Source of the DNA: Vreelandella zhuhanensis
GTDB lineage: Bacteria; Pseudomonadota; Gammaproteobacteria; Pseudomonadales; Halomonadaceae
Assembly: GCF_009793355.1 (NCBI RefSeq)
Contig: NZ_WTKP01000003.1
Coordinates: 339,316 to 403,315, forward strand
DNA: 64,000 nt
Reading direction: 5' to 3'
A program made the translations under genes and the position numbers. This document shows, one piece after another, positions 46,291 through 54,874 of the stretch (the stretch's first letter is position 1; each line of letters starts with the position of its first letter). Under the pieces are notes generated by a model that was not told where the DNA came from, did not search any database, and saw only the letters and a program-made list of their open reading frames with translations.

Positions 46291-47412
46291 ATGACAAACG
46301 TGGTGATTACCGGGACGGGACTTTATACGCCGGAACACGCCATTGGTAACGATGCCTTGGTCGCAGCGTTCAATGCTTGGATAGACCTCGAGAATGCTCG
46401 ACACGCTCAGGCGATCGCCAGCGGTGAACGTCAATCATTGGCGTATTCAAGCAGTGAATTTATCGAAAAAGCCTCCGGTATCAAGAGCCGCTACGTGCTG
46501 GATGCCGAGGGTATTCTCGACCCCAGGCGTATGCGCCCACGCTTACCTCAACGCGCTAATGACGAGCCTTCCATTCAATGCGACATGGCACTCGAGGCAG
46601 CTCATGAAGCATTGCTTGATGCTTCGGTCAAGGCCGCGGATATCGAGCTGGTAATTGTGGCTTGCTCCAATCTTGAGCGTGCTTATCCAGCGGTTGCCGT
46701 GGAGTTGCAGCAGGCATTGGGCGCTGCGGGGTACGGGTTCGATATGAATGTCGCCTGCAGTTCGGCCACGTTTGCTATGGAAACGGCGGCCAATGCGATT
46801 GCCTCGGGCAGTATCAAGCGGGCGTTAGTGGTTAATCCGGAAATCTGTTCCGCCCATCTCAACTTTTGTGACCGTGACAGCCATTTCATTTTCGGCGATG
46901 CTTGTACAGCCATGGTATTGGAAGCCGATAGTGTCGCGGTGGCTGAGACGCGTTTCAGCATCTTGGGAACGCGCCTGGTGACGCGCTTTTCCAATGCCAT
47001 CCGTAATAATGCCGGTTTTCTGAACCGGGTGACCGATAGCGACCCTTTGGCTGAAGACAAGTTATTCGTGCAAGAGGGCCGGCGTGTTTTCAAGGAAGTA
47101 TGTCCCATGGTAGCCACGCTGATCACTCAGCATCTGGCATCGCTGGAACTTGCCGGTAGCGACCTGGCACGCCTGTGGCTTCACCAGGCCAATCGTCACA
47201 TGAATGATTTGATTGCGCGCAAGGTGCTTGGTTATGAGCCTGACGAAACTCAAGCACCGGTGATCCTGGATCGTTATGCCAATACCAGTTCGGCGGGGTC
47301 GATTATCGCTTTCCATCTGCACCGTGCTGACTTGAAACCCGGCGATCTCGGGGTCATCTGTTCGTTCGGGGCAGGGTATAGTGCCGGCAGCATCGTGGTA
47401 CAACGCCAATAA
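46291..47412 (+). CDS. Beta-ketoacyl-ACP synthase III family protein
   Basis: This 373-residue FabH-like condensing enzyme has a complete catalytic triad: Cys156 in NVACSSATFAM, His298 in LWLHQANRHM and Asn331 in RYANTSSAGS. Relative to housekeeping FabH (about 320 residues) it has an N-terminal insertion (about residues 25-95, including LDPRRMRPRLPQRANDEPS), as in the long KAS III proteins of gammaproteobacteria. It is not beside fabD/fabG/acpP, so it may prime fatty acid synthesis with an unusual acyl-CoA or make a special lipid. GGAGAAGCGC precedes the ATG. Confidence 0.85.
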   Translation: MTNVVITGTGLYTPEHAIGNDALVAAFNAWIDLENARHAQAIASGERQSLAYSSSEFIEKASGIKSRYVLDAEGILDPRRMRPRLPQRANDEPSIQCDMALEAAHEALLDASVKAADIELVIVACSNLERAYPAVAVELQQALGAAGYGFDMNVACSSATFAMETAANAIASGSIKRALVVNPEICSAHLNFCDRDSHFIFGDACTAMVLEADSVAVAETRFSILGTRLVTRFSNAIRNNAGFLNRVTDSDPLAEDKLFVQEGRRVFKEVCPMVATLITQHLASLELAGSDLARLWLHQANRHMNDLIARKVLGYEPDETQAPVILDRYANTSSAGSIIAFHLHRADLKPGDLGVICSFGAGYSAGSIVVQRQ

Positions 47413-47438
47413 TGGCGGCTCAAAGAGGTGGCTTCATC

Positions 47439-48185
47439 ATGTTTAATAAAGTACGCGGCCCATTGTTGCTGATGACGAGCCTCGCATTGCTTTCAGGATG
47501 TGCAGGCGCTCAGGTGGCGGAAGAAAAGCATCCTGATGACCCCTGGGAAGGCTTTAATCGTCGGGTATTCGCTTTCAATGACGTGGTGGATCGTTATGCC
47601 CTGCGCCCGGTGGCTTCGGGCTATGCCAAGATAACCCCGCAGCCGGTTCAGACCGGTGTGGGTAACTTCTTTTCCAACCTGGGAGAGGTGCGCACGGCAC
47701 TCAATAGTGTGCTGCAAGGCAAGCCAGGCAACGCTGGTATTGCCACTTCTCGATTTTTGATCAACTCAACGGCCGGGATCGGTGGGCTGTGGGATGTCGC
47801 CACGCCCATGGAGATTACCGGTCGGGAAGAAGACTTCGGCCAAACGCTTGCTGTGTGGGGATGGGGGGACTCGCGCTACTTGGTGTTGCCGTTTTTAGGC
47901 CCGAGTACCTTGCGTGATACCTCCGGTATGCCGGCTGATATGGCTACCTATCCGCTCACCTACGTTGAAGACGATGCCCTGCGCATCGGCTTGACTGCGT
48001 TGCGCGTGATCGATGCGCGAGCAGGGTTTCTGGAGCAGGAGGAACTTATTTTCGGAGAGCGTTATAGTTTTGTCCGCGATACTTACCTTCAGAGCCGCCG
48101 ATACCAGATCAACGACGGGGAAACGGGCGCCGATCCTTTTGCTGCCGATGATTTCGAGTTCGATGACGCGGACTTTGATGAGTGA
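47439..48185 (+). CDS. mlaA: MlaA (VacJ) outer-membrane lipoprotein
   Basis: This 248-residue lipoprotein has a signal peptide ending in lipobox LLSG-Cys21. The VacJ domain shows DPWEGFNRRVFAFNDVVDRYALRPVASGY (about residues 34-62), FNNxxE-type FFSNLGEVRTALN, and GGLWDVATPM. MlaA extracts misplaced phospholipids from the outer leaflet of the outer membrane. The rest of the Mla pathway is not in this window. Start 47439 gives the canonical signal peptide; the frame is open slightly further upstream. Confidence 0.94.
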   Translation: MFNKVRGPLLLMTSLALLSGCAGAQVAEEKHPDDPWEGFNRRVFAFNDVVDRYALRPVASGYAKITPQPVQTGVGNFFSNLGEVRTALNSVLQGKPGNAGIATSRFLINSTAGIGGLWDVATPMEITGREEDFGQTLAVWGWGDSRYLVLPFLGPSTLRDTSGMPADMATYPLTYVEDDALRIGLTALRVIDARAGFLEQEELIFGERYSFVRDTYLQSRRYQINDGETGADPFAADDFEFDDADFDE

Positions 48186-48240
48186 GGTGTTCGCGAGCAA
48201 GGATGTCAATGCTGAGGATTTCGCCGACTGAGGCCTTTTC

Positions 48241-49437
48241 ATGGTTAATACCAAGCATTTGATTGCCGTGATCGATGAGCCCGGCCATGAGCGTGATGCC
48301 CTGGCTGAAGCGATTACCTGTGATGGGATGTCGGTTTTCGCCACGGACAATATCGCTATGCTGCCGCGTAGAACAGCGCTGATCGTAGCGCATGCGCGTG
48401 CTGTGCCGCGGCAGAACTGGTCACAGCTTACGCGACGCTTGCCTACTCTGGTCGTCAGCGATGCGCGACAGGATGCCGATCTGATCAAGGCGGTGGATGT
48501 GGGGTTGGTGGACTATATCGTGCACCCGCTGCGTCATACAGAGTTATTGCGTCGCATGATTCGCAAAGCCATCGAACTGCATCAATTATCGGAAGAGCGC
48601 GAGCGCGATCGTGAACGTCTGGCCGAGCTCAACGAAAGTCTGGAAACCCACTTGGCGCTGTTACGGATGGATCAGCAAAGTGGTAGCCACATCCAACGGC
48701 GTCTGTTACCGTCGCGACCGAAAATACTCAATGACGTGAGTTTTGATTATTGGTTTGCTCCCTCGCTGTATCTGTCCGGGGACTTTCTCGACTATCAAGC
48801 ATACAACGAGCGTTATAGCGCCTTTTATTTTGCCGATGTTTCAGGGCATGGCGCTTCTTCGGCCTTTGTAACGGTATTGCTGAAATATCTATGCAATCGC
48901 TGGTTAAGTGAGTGGGACGGTGAGCATCCTGAAACATTGGCACCCAACTGGTTGGCGGCACTGAATCGCGAATTACAGGGTACCGATATCGGTAAGCATG
49001 CCACCTTGTTTGTGGGTATCATTGATCATGAAGCGCATTATTTACACTATTCGCTTGGAGCACAGCTCCCCATGCCACTGCTGGTAACTGAAGACACCTT
49101 GCAACGGTTGCCTGGCGAGGGGATGCCGGTGGGGTTGTTTCCTGATGTGGAATATCCTGCCTTGGGGTGGCCATTACCGCCTGATTTTCGGTTATGGCTG
49201 TGTTCCGATGGAGTGTTGGAATGCTTGCCGGGTGCCACACTCGACACGCGGCTCAAGGAGCTTGAGCAATTGGCAAGTAAGAGTGTCTCGCTTGAGCAGT
49301 TGCGGGAGCGCTTGGCGCTGGGCCACGTCGCCTGTTCGGAAGAAGAGGAGGCACAAGCCGAGGCCAATGGTGACCGTGATGCCTTGCCAGACGACCTGAC
49401 AATCATGATGGTAAGCGGATTTGGTCATGCTGAGTGA
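48241..49437 (+). CDS. SpoIIE-type PP2C phosphatase with degenerate receiver domain (HsbR-like)
   Basis: This 398-residue protein has an N-terminal receiver-like domain (about 1-125), a coiled-coil linker (about 112-145) and a SpoIIE/PP2C phosphatase domain (about 165-395). The receiver lacks the phospho-acceptor: where Asp is expected (end of the third strand, ALIVAHARA) residue 51 is His, and the conserved Lys is also absent (DYIVHPLR). The phosphatase metal residues are present in SGDFLD, FADVSGHG, CSDGVLE and LPDDLTI. The next gene encodes a STAS anti-anti-sigma protein that overlaps it, as in the Pseudomonas HsbR-HsbA partner switch; that protein is the likely dephosphorylation substrate. 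Confidence 0.85.
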   Translation: MVNTKHLIAVIDEPGHERDALAEAITCDGMSVFATDNIAMLPRRTALIVAHARAVPRQNWSQLTRRLPTLVVSDARQDADLIKAVDVGLVDYIVHPLRHTELLRRMIRKAIELHQLSEERERDRERLAELNESLETHLALLRMDQQSGSHIQRRLLPSRPKILNDVSFDYWFAPSLYLSGDFLDYQAYNERYSAFYFADVSGHGASSAFVTVLLKYLCNRWLSEWDGEHPETLAPNWLAALNRELQGTDIGKHATLFVGIIDHEAHYLHYSLGAQLPMPLLVTEDTLQRLPGEGMPVGLFPDVEYPALGWPLPPDFRLWLCSDGVLECLPGATLDTRLKELEQLASKSVSLEQLRERLALGHVACSEEEEAQAEANGDRDALPDDLTIMMVSGFGHAE

Positions 49438-49945
49438 AGAAGGCCGCGTGAAGGCGGCATTCGATTCCGGAGTTTTTGTCCTGAAACTGTGTGGCGACGT
49501 GCGTCTGACGCTGTGTGCCACCCTGGATACTCAGGCTCAGCGATTGGCTGAAACACCGGGGTTGCATGCCGTGATGATTGACCTGCGAGAAGCCACCAAT
49601 GTGGATTCCACCGCCTTGGGCTTTCTTGCCAAGGTGGCCATGGCTGTGAAAGACCGTCTGGAGCAACCGCCGACGATTATTGCGGATAATCCTGATGTTC
49701 GCCAAATGCTCGATGTCATGGGTTTCGCCCGCTTTTTTACCTTGGTGGAAGCACCCTTTCAAAAAACGGCCACGCTCAATAGTGTGCTGGAAGAGCTGCC
49801 CGAAGTTCCTGCGGATGAAGAAGGGTTGCGCGAGCGCATATTGGAAGCACATCGTATCTTGATGCATATGAACGAGCATAACCGTGAGCAATTTCAGCCT
49901 CTCGTCCAGATGCTTGAAGAGCGGGATGCCAGTTCGCATTCCTGA
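49427..49945 (+). CDS. STAS-domain anti-sigma factor antagonist (HsbA-like)
   Basis: This 172-residue protein has a STAS domain (about residues 10-105) with the phosphorylatable serine in NVDSTALGFL (Ser61). A helical C-terminal extension (about 115-172) follows, as in HsbA. Dephosphorylated STAS proteins bind anti-sigma factors. The ATG at 49427 overlaps the upstream phosphatase stop, so the two are coupled; a TTG at 49421 is the alternative. Neither the kinase/anti-sigma partner nor an HptB is visible in the window. Confidence 0.85.
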   Translation: MLSEEGRVKAAFDSGVFVLKLCGDVRLTLCATLDTQAQRLAETPGLHAVMIDLREATNVDSTALGFLAKVAMAVKDRLEQPPTIIADNPDVRQMLDVMGFARFFTLVEAPFQKTATLNSVLEELPEVPADEEGLRERILEAHRILMHMNEHNREQFQPLVQMLEERDASSHS

Positions 49946-50038
49946 ATTATCTTGTTTGCATCGTTTTTCCGTAGTTGCGCTCTACTTCCAACCCGGTTTC
50001 CCGGGTCGGGGTTTAGCCAGCAGAGCACTATGGCTCGA

Positions 50039-50977
50039 TTACGGCTGGCGCAAGGTAGCCAGTAGGCCTTCCAGCTTGCGTTGATCCGCCATAAACTTGC
50101 GAATTCCTTCACTGAGTTTGTCGCTAGCCATTTCGTCTTCGTTCATCTGCCAGCGGAATGTGGCTTGATCCAATGGCTCGCTGTGCGGTGCGTCAGCATC
50201 GGTTGGAACTAATTGGCGCTCAAGTGTGCCTTGCTGGCTTTCCAGTTCATCGAGCAATGCCGGTGAAATGGTCAGACGGTCGCAACCTGCCAAGGCAGTA
50301 ATTTCCCCTAAATTGCGAAAACTCGCCCCCATCACAATGGTCTTGTAGCCGTGTCCCTTGTAGTGATCAAAGATACGTTTGACCGACTGGACGCCGGGAT
50401 CGCGTGAACCGCTGAAGTCCGCATCCGGGTTGCGTTGCTTGTGCCAATCGAGGATGCGACCCACGAATGGTGAGACTAGTGTGGCGCCGGCATCTGCGCA
50501 CGCCTGAGCTTGCGTAAAGCTGAACAGTAGCGTGAGATTGGTGCGAATACCTTCTCGTTCAAGCAGTCGGGCGGCCTGAATGCCCTCCCAAGTAGCGGCG
50601 ACCTTGATCAAGATGCGGTCGGCCTCCACACCTTGACGGGCGTAGCGCTCGATCAGTGACAGGGCTCGGTTGACGGTAGCATCCCGGTCGAAAGACAACC
50701 TGGCACTCACTTCAGTGGAAACGTAACCTGGCACGAGAGCGCTTATTTCACTGCCTACTTCCACTGCGACACTATCCACCGCATTATCGATATCCGTGCT
50801 TTCTCGTGCGATTTCCGCCAGCCGTGCGCGGCGCGTTTCCTGCTGAGCTGCCTGTAGAATCAAAGAGGGATTAGTGGTGGCATCCTGGGGTGAGAAACGA
50901 CGAATAGCGTCAAGATCACCGGTATCCGCGACCACTGTGGTCATTTGTTTGAGTTGCGAAAGCAGGCTATCTGCCAT
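50039..50977 (-). CDS. tal: Transaldolase
   Basis: This 312-residue TalB-type transaldolase of the pentose phosphate pathway. The Schiff-base lysine is Lys125 in [13 protein letters not shown], and the DATTNPSLI motif is at residues 32-40. The opening [22 protein letters not shown] is canonical; AAAGGAGCTGACACC precedes it, so 50977 is chosen over 51004. It is divergent from a Bcr/CflA transporter gene. Confidence 0.96.
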   Translation of the reverse strand: MADSLLSQLKQMTTVVADTGDLDAIRRFSPQDATTNPSLILQAAQQETRRARLAEIARESTDIDNAVDSVAVEVGSEISALVPGYVSTEVSARLSFDRDATVNRALSLIERYARQGVEADRILIKVAATWEGIQAARLLEREGIRTNLTLLFSFTQAQACADAGATLVSPFVGRILDWHKQRNPDADFSGSRDPGVQSVKRIFDHYKGHGYKTIVMGASFRNLGEITALAGCDRLTISPALLDELESQQGTLERQLVPTDADAPHSEPLDQATFRWQMNEDEMASDKLSEGIRKFMADQRKLEGLLATLRQP

Positions 50978-51062
50978 GGTGTCAGCTCCTTTGAGACGTT
51001 GCACTTACTGTAGCAAGGCATGGATAGCGCGAACAGTCACCGACAAACCAATAGGAAACGAT

Positions 51063-51088
51063 TATAATTAGCTGGCTATCTAATTATA
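51063..51088. promoter_or_regulatory. Inverted repeat TATAATTAG/CTAATTATA, candidate operator
   Basis: Perfect 9-bp arms separated by 8 bp lie 4 bp before the AAGGAG of the Bcr/CflA transporter gene, in the divergent tal/transporter region. An AT-rich two-fold site of this size suits a TetR- or MarR-type repressor. No cognate regulator gene is adjacent. Confidence 0.5.
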
Positions 51089-51104
51089 CGTAAAGGAGTA
51101 TCTT

Positions 51105-52298
51105 TTGTTATTGAGTCCACGTCGGGTTGCGTTGTTGGTGGCGGCCAATACCGCACTGGCACCTTTCGCCATCGATGCTTATCTGCCTGCCATGGCGGCG
51201 TTGGCTGAAAGCATCGGTGCCAGTATTCACCGTACCGAACTTTCCATCAGTGTTTTCTTGTTCGGGTTCGCTCTAGGCCAGCTGATTTTCGGTCCGCTAT
51301 CCGATCGTCTAGGCAGAAAACCGGTTCTTTTGGGCGGGCTTTTGGTCTTCTTCGTTGCCAGCTTGGCGATAATCAGTGTGGACAGTCTCTCCACCTTGCT
51401 TATATGGCGGTTTATTCAGGCACTGGGTGGTGGGGCCTGTGTGGTCAATTCCGCCGCTATCGTGCGCGATTGTTTCAGTGGGAGAGAAGCCGCCAAAGTC
51501 ATGTCGACCATGGCGCTGATCATGATGTTGGCACCGTTGGTGGCTCCAACCGTAGGTAGCCTGTTGTTGTACGTGGCGGGTTGGTGGCTGATTTTCGGGT
51601 TTCTTGCAGTCTACGCCGCTTTTCTATTCTGGCTATTGGGAACGCGCCTGCCGGAAACCCGTGACATGAGCCAGCCAGTGGCCTCTCCACGCCAAGTGTT
51701 AGGTAACTATGCCAGCATACTGTCTCACCGCGAAGGGATGGGTTATGTCTGCGCGGTGGCAGCTTCTTTTGCTGGCTTATTTGCCTTCATTACCGCGTCC
51801 CCCTTTCTTTACCTGGAACATTTCGGACTTTCACCGGCCATGTATCCCGTGGTTTTCGGCGTTAACGTCCTGGTCATTGCATTATCCAACCGGGTGAACA
51901 TTCAACTGCTGAGCCGAAGAACACCGCAGCAGAACCTACGGTTGGGCCTTACCGTGCAATGGGTGGCGGCGGCAGCTCTGGTAATCGCCACAGCAACAGG
52001 CATGGCATCCTTGTACGTGGTGGTGCCATTAGTGATGTTGTTTACCGGGATGATAGGCATGATTTCCCCGAATGCGATTTCTTCTCTGCTGGACCACTTT
52101 GGTCACATCAGTGCGACTGCCACGGCATTATTGGGATCTGTGCAGTTCAGCTGTGGAGCTTTGGCGGGCTTCATGGTGGGAGCATTCGAGGTGGAGAGCC
52201 TATGGCCGATGGTAGTGACCATGTTGGCGGCAGCAACGATCGGCAATATCGGGTTGCGTCTTCTGACCCCACCGGTGAATACATTAGCAAAAGTATAA
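51105..52298 (+). CDS. Bcr/CflA family multidrug efflux MFS transporter
   Basis: This 397-residue 12-helix major facilitator of the DHA1 Bcr/CflA subfamily. The first helix opens with APFAIDAYLPAMAALA (about residues 19-34), and MFS motif A reads GPLSDRLGRKPVLLGG (about 64-79). The PxxGG-type RFIQALGGGACVVNSAAIVRD (about 102-122) is diagnostic for Bcr-like proteins. The TTG start at 51105 is supported by AAGGAG 6 nt upstream. Substrates may be drugs, dipeptides or sulfonamides; this cannot be decided from sequence. Confidence 0.92.
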   Translation: MLLSPRRVALLVAANTALAPFAIDAYLPAMAALAESIGASIHRTELSISVFLFGFALGQLIFGPLSDRLGRKPVLLGGLLVFFVASLAIISVDSLSTLLIWRFIQALGGGACVVNSAAIVRDCFSGREAAKVMSTMALIMMLAPLVAPTVGSLLLYVAGWWLIFGFLAVYAAFLFWLLGTRLPETRDMSQPVASPRQVLGNYASILSHREGMGYVCAVAASFAGLFAFITASPFLYLEHFGLSPAMYPVVFGVNVLVIALSNRVNIQLLSRRTPQQNLRLGLTVQWVAAAALVIATATGMASLYVVVPLVMLFTGMIGMISPNAISSLLDHFGHISATATALLGSVQFSCGALAGFMVGAFEVESLWPMVVTMLAAATIGNIGLRLLTPPVNTLAKV

Positions 52299-52356
52299 TT
52301 AAGCTGAAAAAGGGAGCTATCAGACAGAAATGCCGAAAAATTAAAAGTAAGCCCAC

Positions 52357-52374
52357 CTGTCATGAAGATGTCAT
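52357..52374 (+). promoter_or_regulatory. Pho box upstream of pstS
   Basis: CTGTCAT-GAAG-ATGTCAT gives two PhoB heptamers 11 bp apart, 62 bp before the pstS ATG, matching the Pho box consensus in 13 of 14 heptamer positions. This is strong evidence for induction by PhoB under phosphate limitation. Confidence 0.85.
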
Positions 52375-52435
52375 CGAACCGAGGCAAGGTATGCCTTGTG
52401 AAGGCCAGATTTCTTTGATGACAGGAGAAAGTTGC

Positions 52436-53449
52436 ATGAACTGCATTCTCAAGACTACCGTGATCGCTGCTGCTGCAATGAGCGTTGCCGGTGTTGCTCA
52501 GGCGCGCGATCAGATCCGTATTGTTGGTTCCAGCACCGTTTACCCCTTTGCCAGTTACGTGACCGAAGAGTTTGGCGCTCTTACGAATTATCCGACACCG
52601 GTAATTGAATCTACCGGTTCAGGTGGGGGTATTCGCCTGTTCTGTAACGGTGTTGGCGACGGTACACCGGATATCACCAACGCATCACGCCGCATGAAGG
52701 TTTCCGAATTCGAGCGCTGTGAAAAGAATGGTGTAACCGATATCACCGAAGCCAAGATCGGCTCCGACGGTATCGTTTTGGGACAATCCACTGAAAACGA
52801 TGCGGCAGATTTCACCCTTGAGCATATCTTCCTGGCGGTAGCGGCTCAGGTGCCGGTTGATGGTGAGCTTGTCGACAACCCCTATACCAACTGGAGCGAG
52901 ATTGATTCTTCGCTGCCGGATCGTGAAATTTCCATTTACGGCCCGCCCACCACATCGGGTACCCGTGACGCTTTCGAAGAGCTGGTCATGGAAGCTGCCT
53001 CCGAAGAGTTTGACCTCTACGGCGATGAAGGGTACACCGAAATTCGCTCTGATGGCGTTTACATCGACGCGGGTGAAAACGACAACCTGATCGTTCAGCG
53101 TTTGTCTGAAGACACCGAAGCCTTCGGCATTTTCGGTTATTCTTTCCTGGCTGAAAATCAGCGCACTATTCAAGGTGCCAGCATTGGTGGGGTTGAGCCG
53201 GAAGTTGAGGCCATCAGCTCTGGTGATTACCCAGTAGCTCGCTCACTGTGGTTCTACATCAAGAACCAGCACGCTGACGAAGTACCGCCGCTGTACGAAT
53301 ACGCCAATATGTTCATGGAAGAGCAGATGATTGGTGACGACGGCTACCTTGTCGATCTTGGCCTGATTCCGTTGCCGGAAACTGAGCGTGAGCAGGCGCG
53401 TCAACGCGTTGCTAATCAAGCCGAACTGGCACTTGAAGACCTGAAGTAA
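52436..53449 (+). CDS. pstS: Phosphate ABC transporter substrate-binding protein
   Basis: This 337-residue periplasmic phosphate-binding protein has a signal peptide (about residues 1-23, ending AQA). Phosphate-binding segments are IVGSSTVYPFA (about 29-39), ESTGSGGGIRLF (about 59-70), and TTSGTRDAFEEL (about 173-184). It is the PstS/SphX-like branch rather than the E. coli type. ACAGGAGAAAG gives a clear ribosome binding site, so the start is secure although the frame is open far upstream into the preceding gene. Confidence 0.94.
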   Translation: MNCILKTTVIAAAAMSVAGVAQARDQIRIVGSSTVYPFASYVTEEFGALTNYPTPVIESTGSGGGIRLFCNGVGDGTPDITNASRRMKVSEFERCEKNGVTDITEAKIGSDGIVLGQSTENDAADFTLEHIFLAVAAQVPVDGELVDNPYTNWSEIDSSLPDREISIYGPPTTSGTRDAFEELVMEAASEEFDLYGDEGYTEIRSDGVYIDAGENDNLIVQRLSEDTEAFGIFGYSFLAENQRTIQGASIGGVEPEVEAISSGDYPVARSLWFYIKNQHADEVPPLYEYANMFMEEQMIGDDGYLVDLGLIPLPETEREQARQRVANQAELALEDLK

Positions 53450-53471
53450 GCCAGCTCTACTTTAGCGAAAG

Positions 53472-53501
53472 AGAGGCCGGCAGCTTGTGCTGCCGGCCTC
53501 T
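53472..53501 (+). terminator. Strong hairpin between pstS and pstC (partial terminator)
   Basis: Perfect 13-bp stem AGAGGCCGGCAGC/GCTGCCGGCCTCT with a TTGT loop, then TTGC. It would let pstS be made in excess of the membrane components, with a second Pho box just after it restarting pstC transcription. Confidence 0.7.
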
Positions 53502-53529
53502 TGCTTTGCGACAGATGTTGTCATGGCAC

Positions 53530-53547
53530 TTGTCACATTGCTGTCAT
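53530..53547 (+). promoter_or_regulatory. Second Pho box, upstream of pstC
   Basis: TTGTCAC-ATTG-CTGTCAT gives PhoB heptamers 11 bp apart; a third TTGTCAT lies 12 bp further upstream (53518). It lies 58 bp before pstC, so a separate PhoB-dependent promoter is likely. Confidence 0.75.
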
Positions 53548-53605
53548 GTTTTTGCCTCAAAGTAGCCTGGCAAACGGATTCATTGGTTAACCTGAGATAT
53601 CAACG

Positions 53606-54856
53606 ATGCAGACCAACCAGCTACTCTTAATTTTTTGCACTGTGCTCTTGCTGCTTGGGCTAGTGGCCTTTTTTGTCGGCCGAAAAAAAGCTTCACGCGT
53701 TCGCGCGTCAGGTGCCGCCATGTATGCACAGCCGGATCAGTATGCGTGGTTTGCGGTGCTTTCAACCGCAGGGCCTGCGGTGTTGGTCGGTGCTGTGGGC
53801 TCTTTCGCTTTATTGCTGCTAGGGGCGGATATTCCCCCGCTGTATTTGCTGGCAGCAAGTCTTGTGGTAGCGGCGGCCGGTTTAGCCGTAGGCGTAACTC
53901 AGGTAAAGCCACAGTTTCATGCCCGCCAAGCCATTGAGCGGGTCATCCGCTGGATATTGGCAGGGGCGGCACTAATCTCGATCTTCACGACGTTTGGGAT
54001 TCTGTTTTCGATTATTTCAGAGGCGCTGCGCTTTTTTCAGATGCACAGCTTCTGGGATTTCATCACCGGCACGACCTGGAACCCTGGTGCGAGCTTTTTA
54101 GCCTCAGCGGGCCGCGGTGACGGCGGCGGCGCCGAGTTTGGTTCGGTACCGCTTTTTGCCGGTACCTTCATGATCACGTTGATCGCCATGCTGGTGGCCG
54201 TGCCGGTCGGGCTTATGTCAGCGATCTACATGTCTGAATACGCTCCGAGACGTGTCAGGACCATTGCCAAGCCGGTGCTTGAGGTGTTGGCAGGCATACC
54301 GACGGTGGTATATGGCTTCTTCGCTGCGATTACGGTGGCGCCGATTATTGTCAATATCGCCGGTTTCTTTGGCCTTGATGCCTCCTATAACAACGCCGTT
54401 GCCCCAGGTGTCGTGATGGGCATCATGATCATCCCGTTTATCTCCTCGCTGTCTGATGACGTGATTAACGCCGTACCCGACAGCATGCGCCAAGGATCGC
54501 TGGCACTGGGCATGACCAAAGGCGAAACCATTCGGGATGTGGTAATTCCTGCTGCGCTACCCGGGATTATTTCCGCCTCACTGTTAGGTATGTCGCGTGC
54601 GCTAGGTGAGACCATGATCGTGGTAATGGCAGCCGGTATGCGGCCCAACCTTACCGCCAATCCTCTGGAGGACATGACCACCGTCACCGTGCGCATTGTC
54701 GCGGCGCTAACCGGTGACCAGGAGTTTGCAAGTGCCGAAACACTGTCCGCGTTCGCCCTTGGACTGGTGCTGTTTGCCGTAACGCTCACGCTTAATCTGG
54801 TGTCGGTACTGATGATCCGCCGCTTCCGCGAAAAGTATCGCGTCAATAACCTGTAA
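53606..54856 (+). CDS. pstC: Phosphate ABC transporter permease PstC
   Basis: This 416-residue inner-membrane permease has an N-terminal extension of roughly 110 residues with three extra hydrophobic segments before the ABC-permease core. The core begins near residue 110 (ERVIRWILAGAALISIFTTFGILFSIISEAL). The EAA-type loop ALGMTKGETIRDVVIPAALPGIISASLLGMSRALGETMIV is at about 292-332. Its partner PstA lies 18 bp downstream. Confidence 0.94.
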   Translation: MQTNQLLLIFCTVLLLLGLVAFFVGRKKASRVRASGAAMYAQPDQYAWFAVLSTAGPAVLVGAVGSFALLLLGADIPPLYLLAASLVVAAAGLAVGVTQVKPQFHARQAIERVIRWILAGAALISIFTTFGILFSIISEALRFFQMHSFWDFITGTTWNPGASFLASAGRGDGGGAEFGSVPLFAGTFMITLIAMLVAVPVGLMSAIYMSEYAPRRVRTIAKPVLEVLAGIPTVVYGFFAAITVAPIIVNIAGFFGLDASYNNAVAPGVVMGIMIIPFISSLSDDVINAVPDSMRQGSLALGMTKGETIRDVVIPAALPGIISASLLGMSRALGETMIVVMAAGMRPNLTANPLEDMTTVTVRIVAALTGDQEFASAETLSAFALGLVLFAVTLTLNLVSVLMIRRFREKYRVNNL

Positions 54857-54874
54857 TGCCTGGGAACCGTTCCG

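Noticed and set aside
49992..50007. ACCCGG-TTTC-CCGGGT hairpin as tal terminator
   Set aside because: Short stem without a T-run. It may assist termination but cannot be called a terminator.
51959..52435. 159-residue N-terminal extension of PstS
   Set aside because: The frame overlaps the transporter gene and a Pho box. The internal ATG at 52436 has a strong ribosome binding site and a signal peptide.
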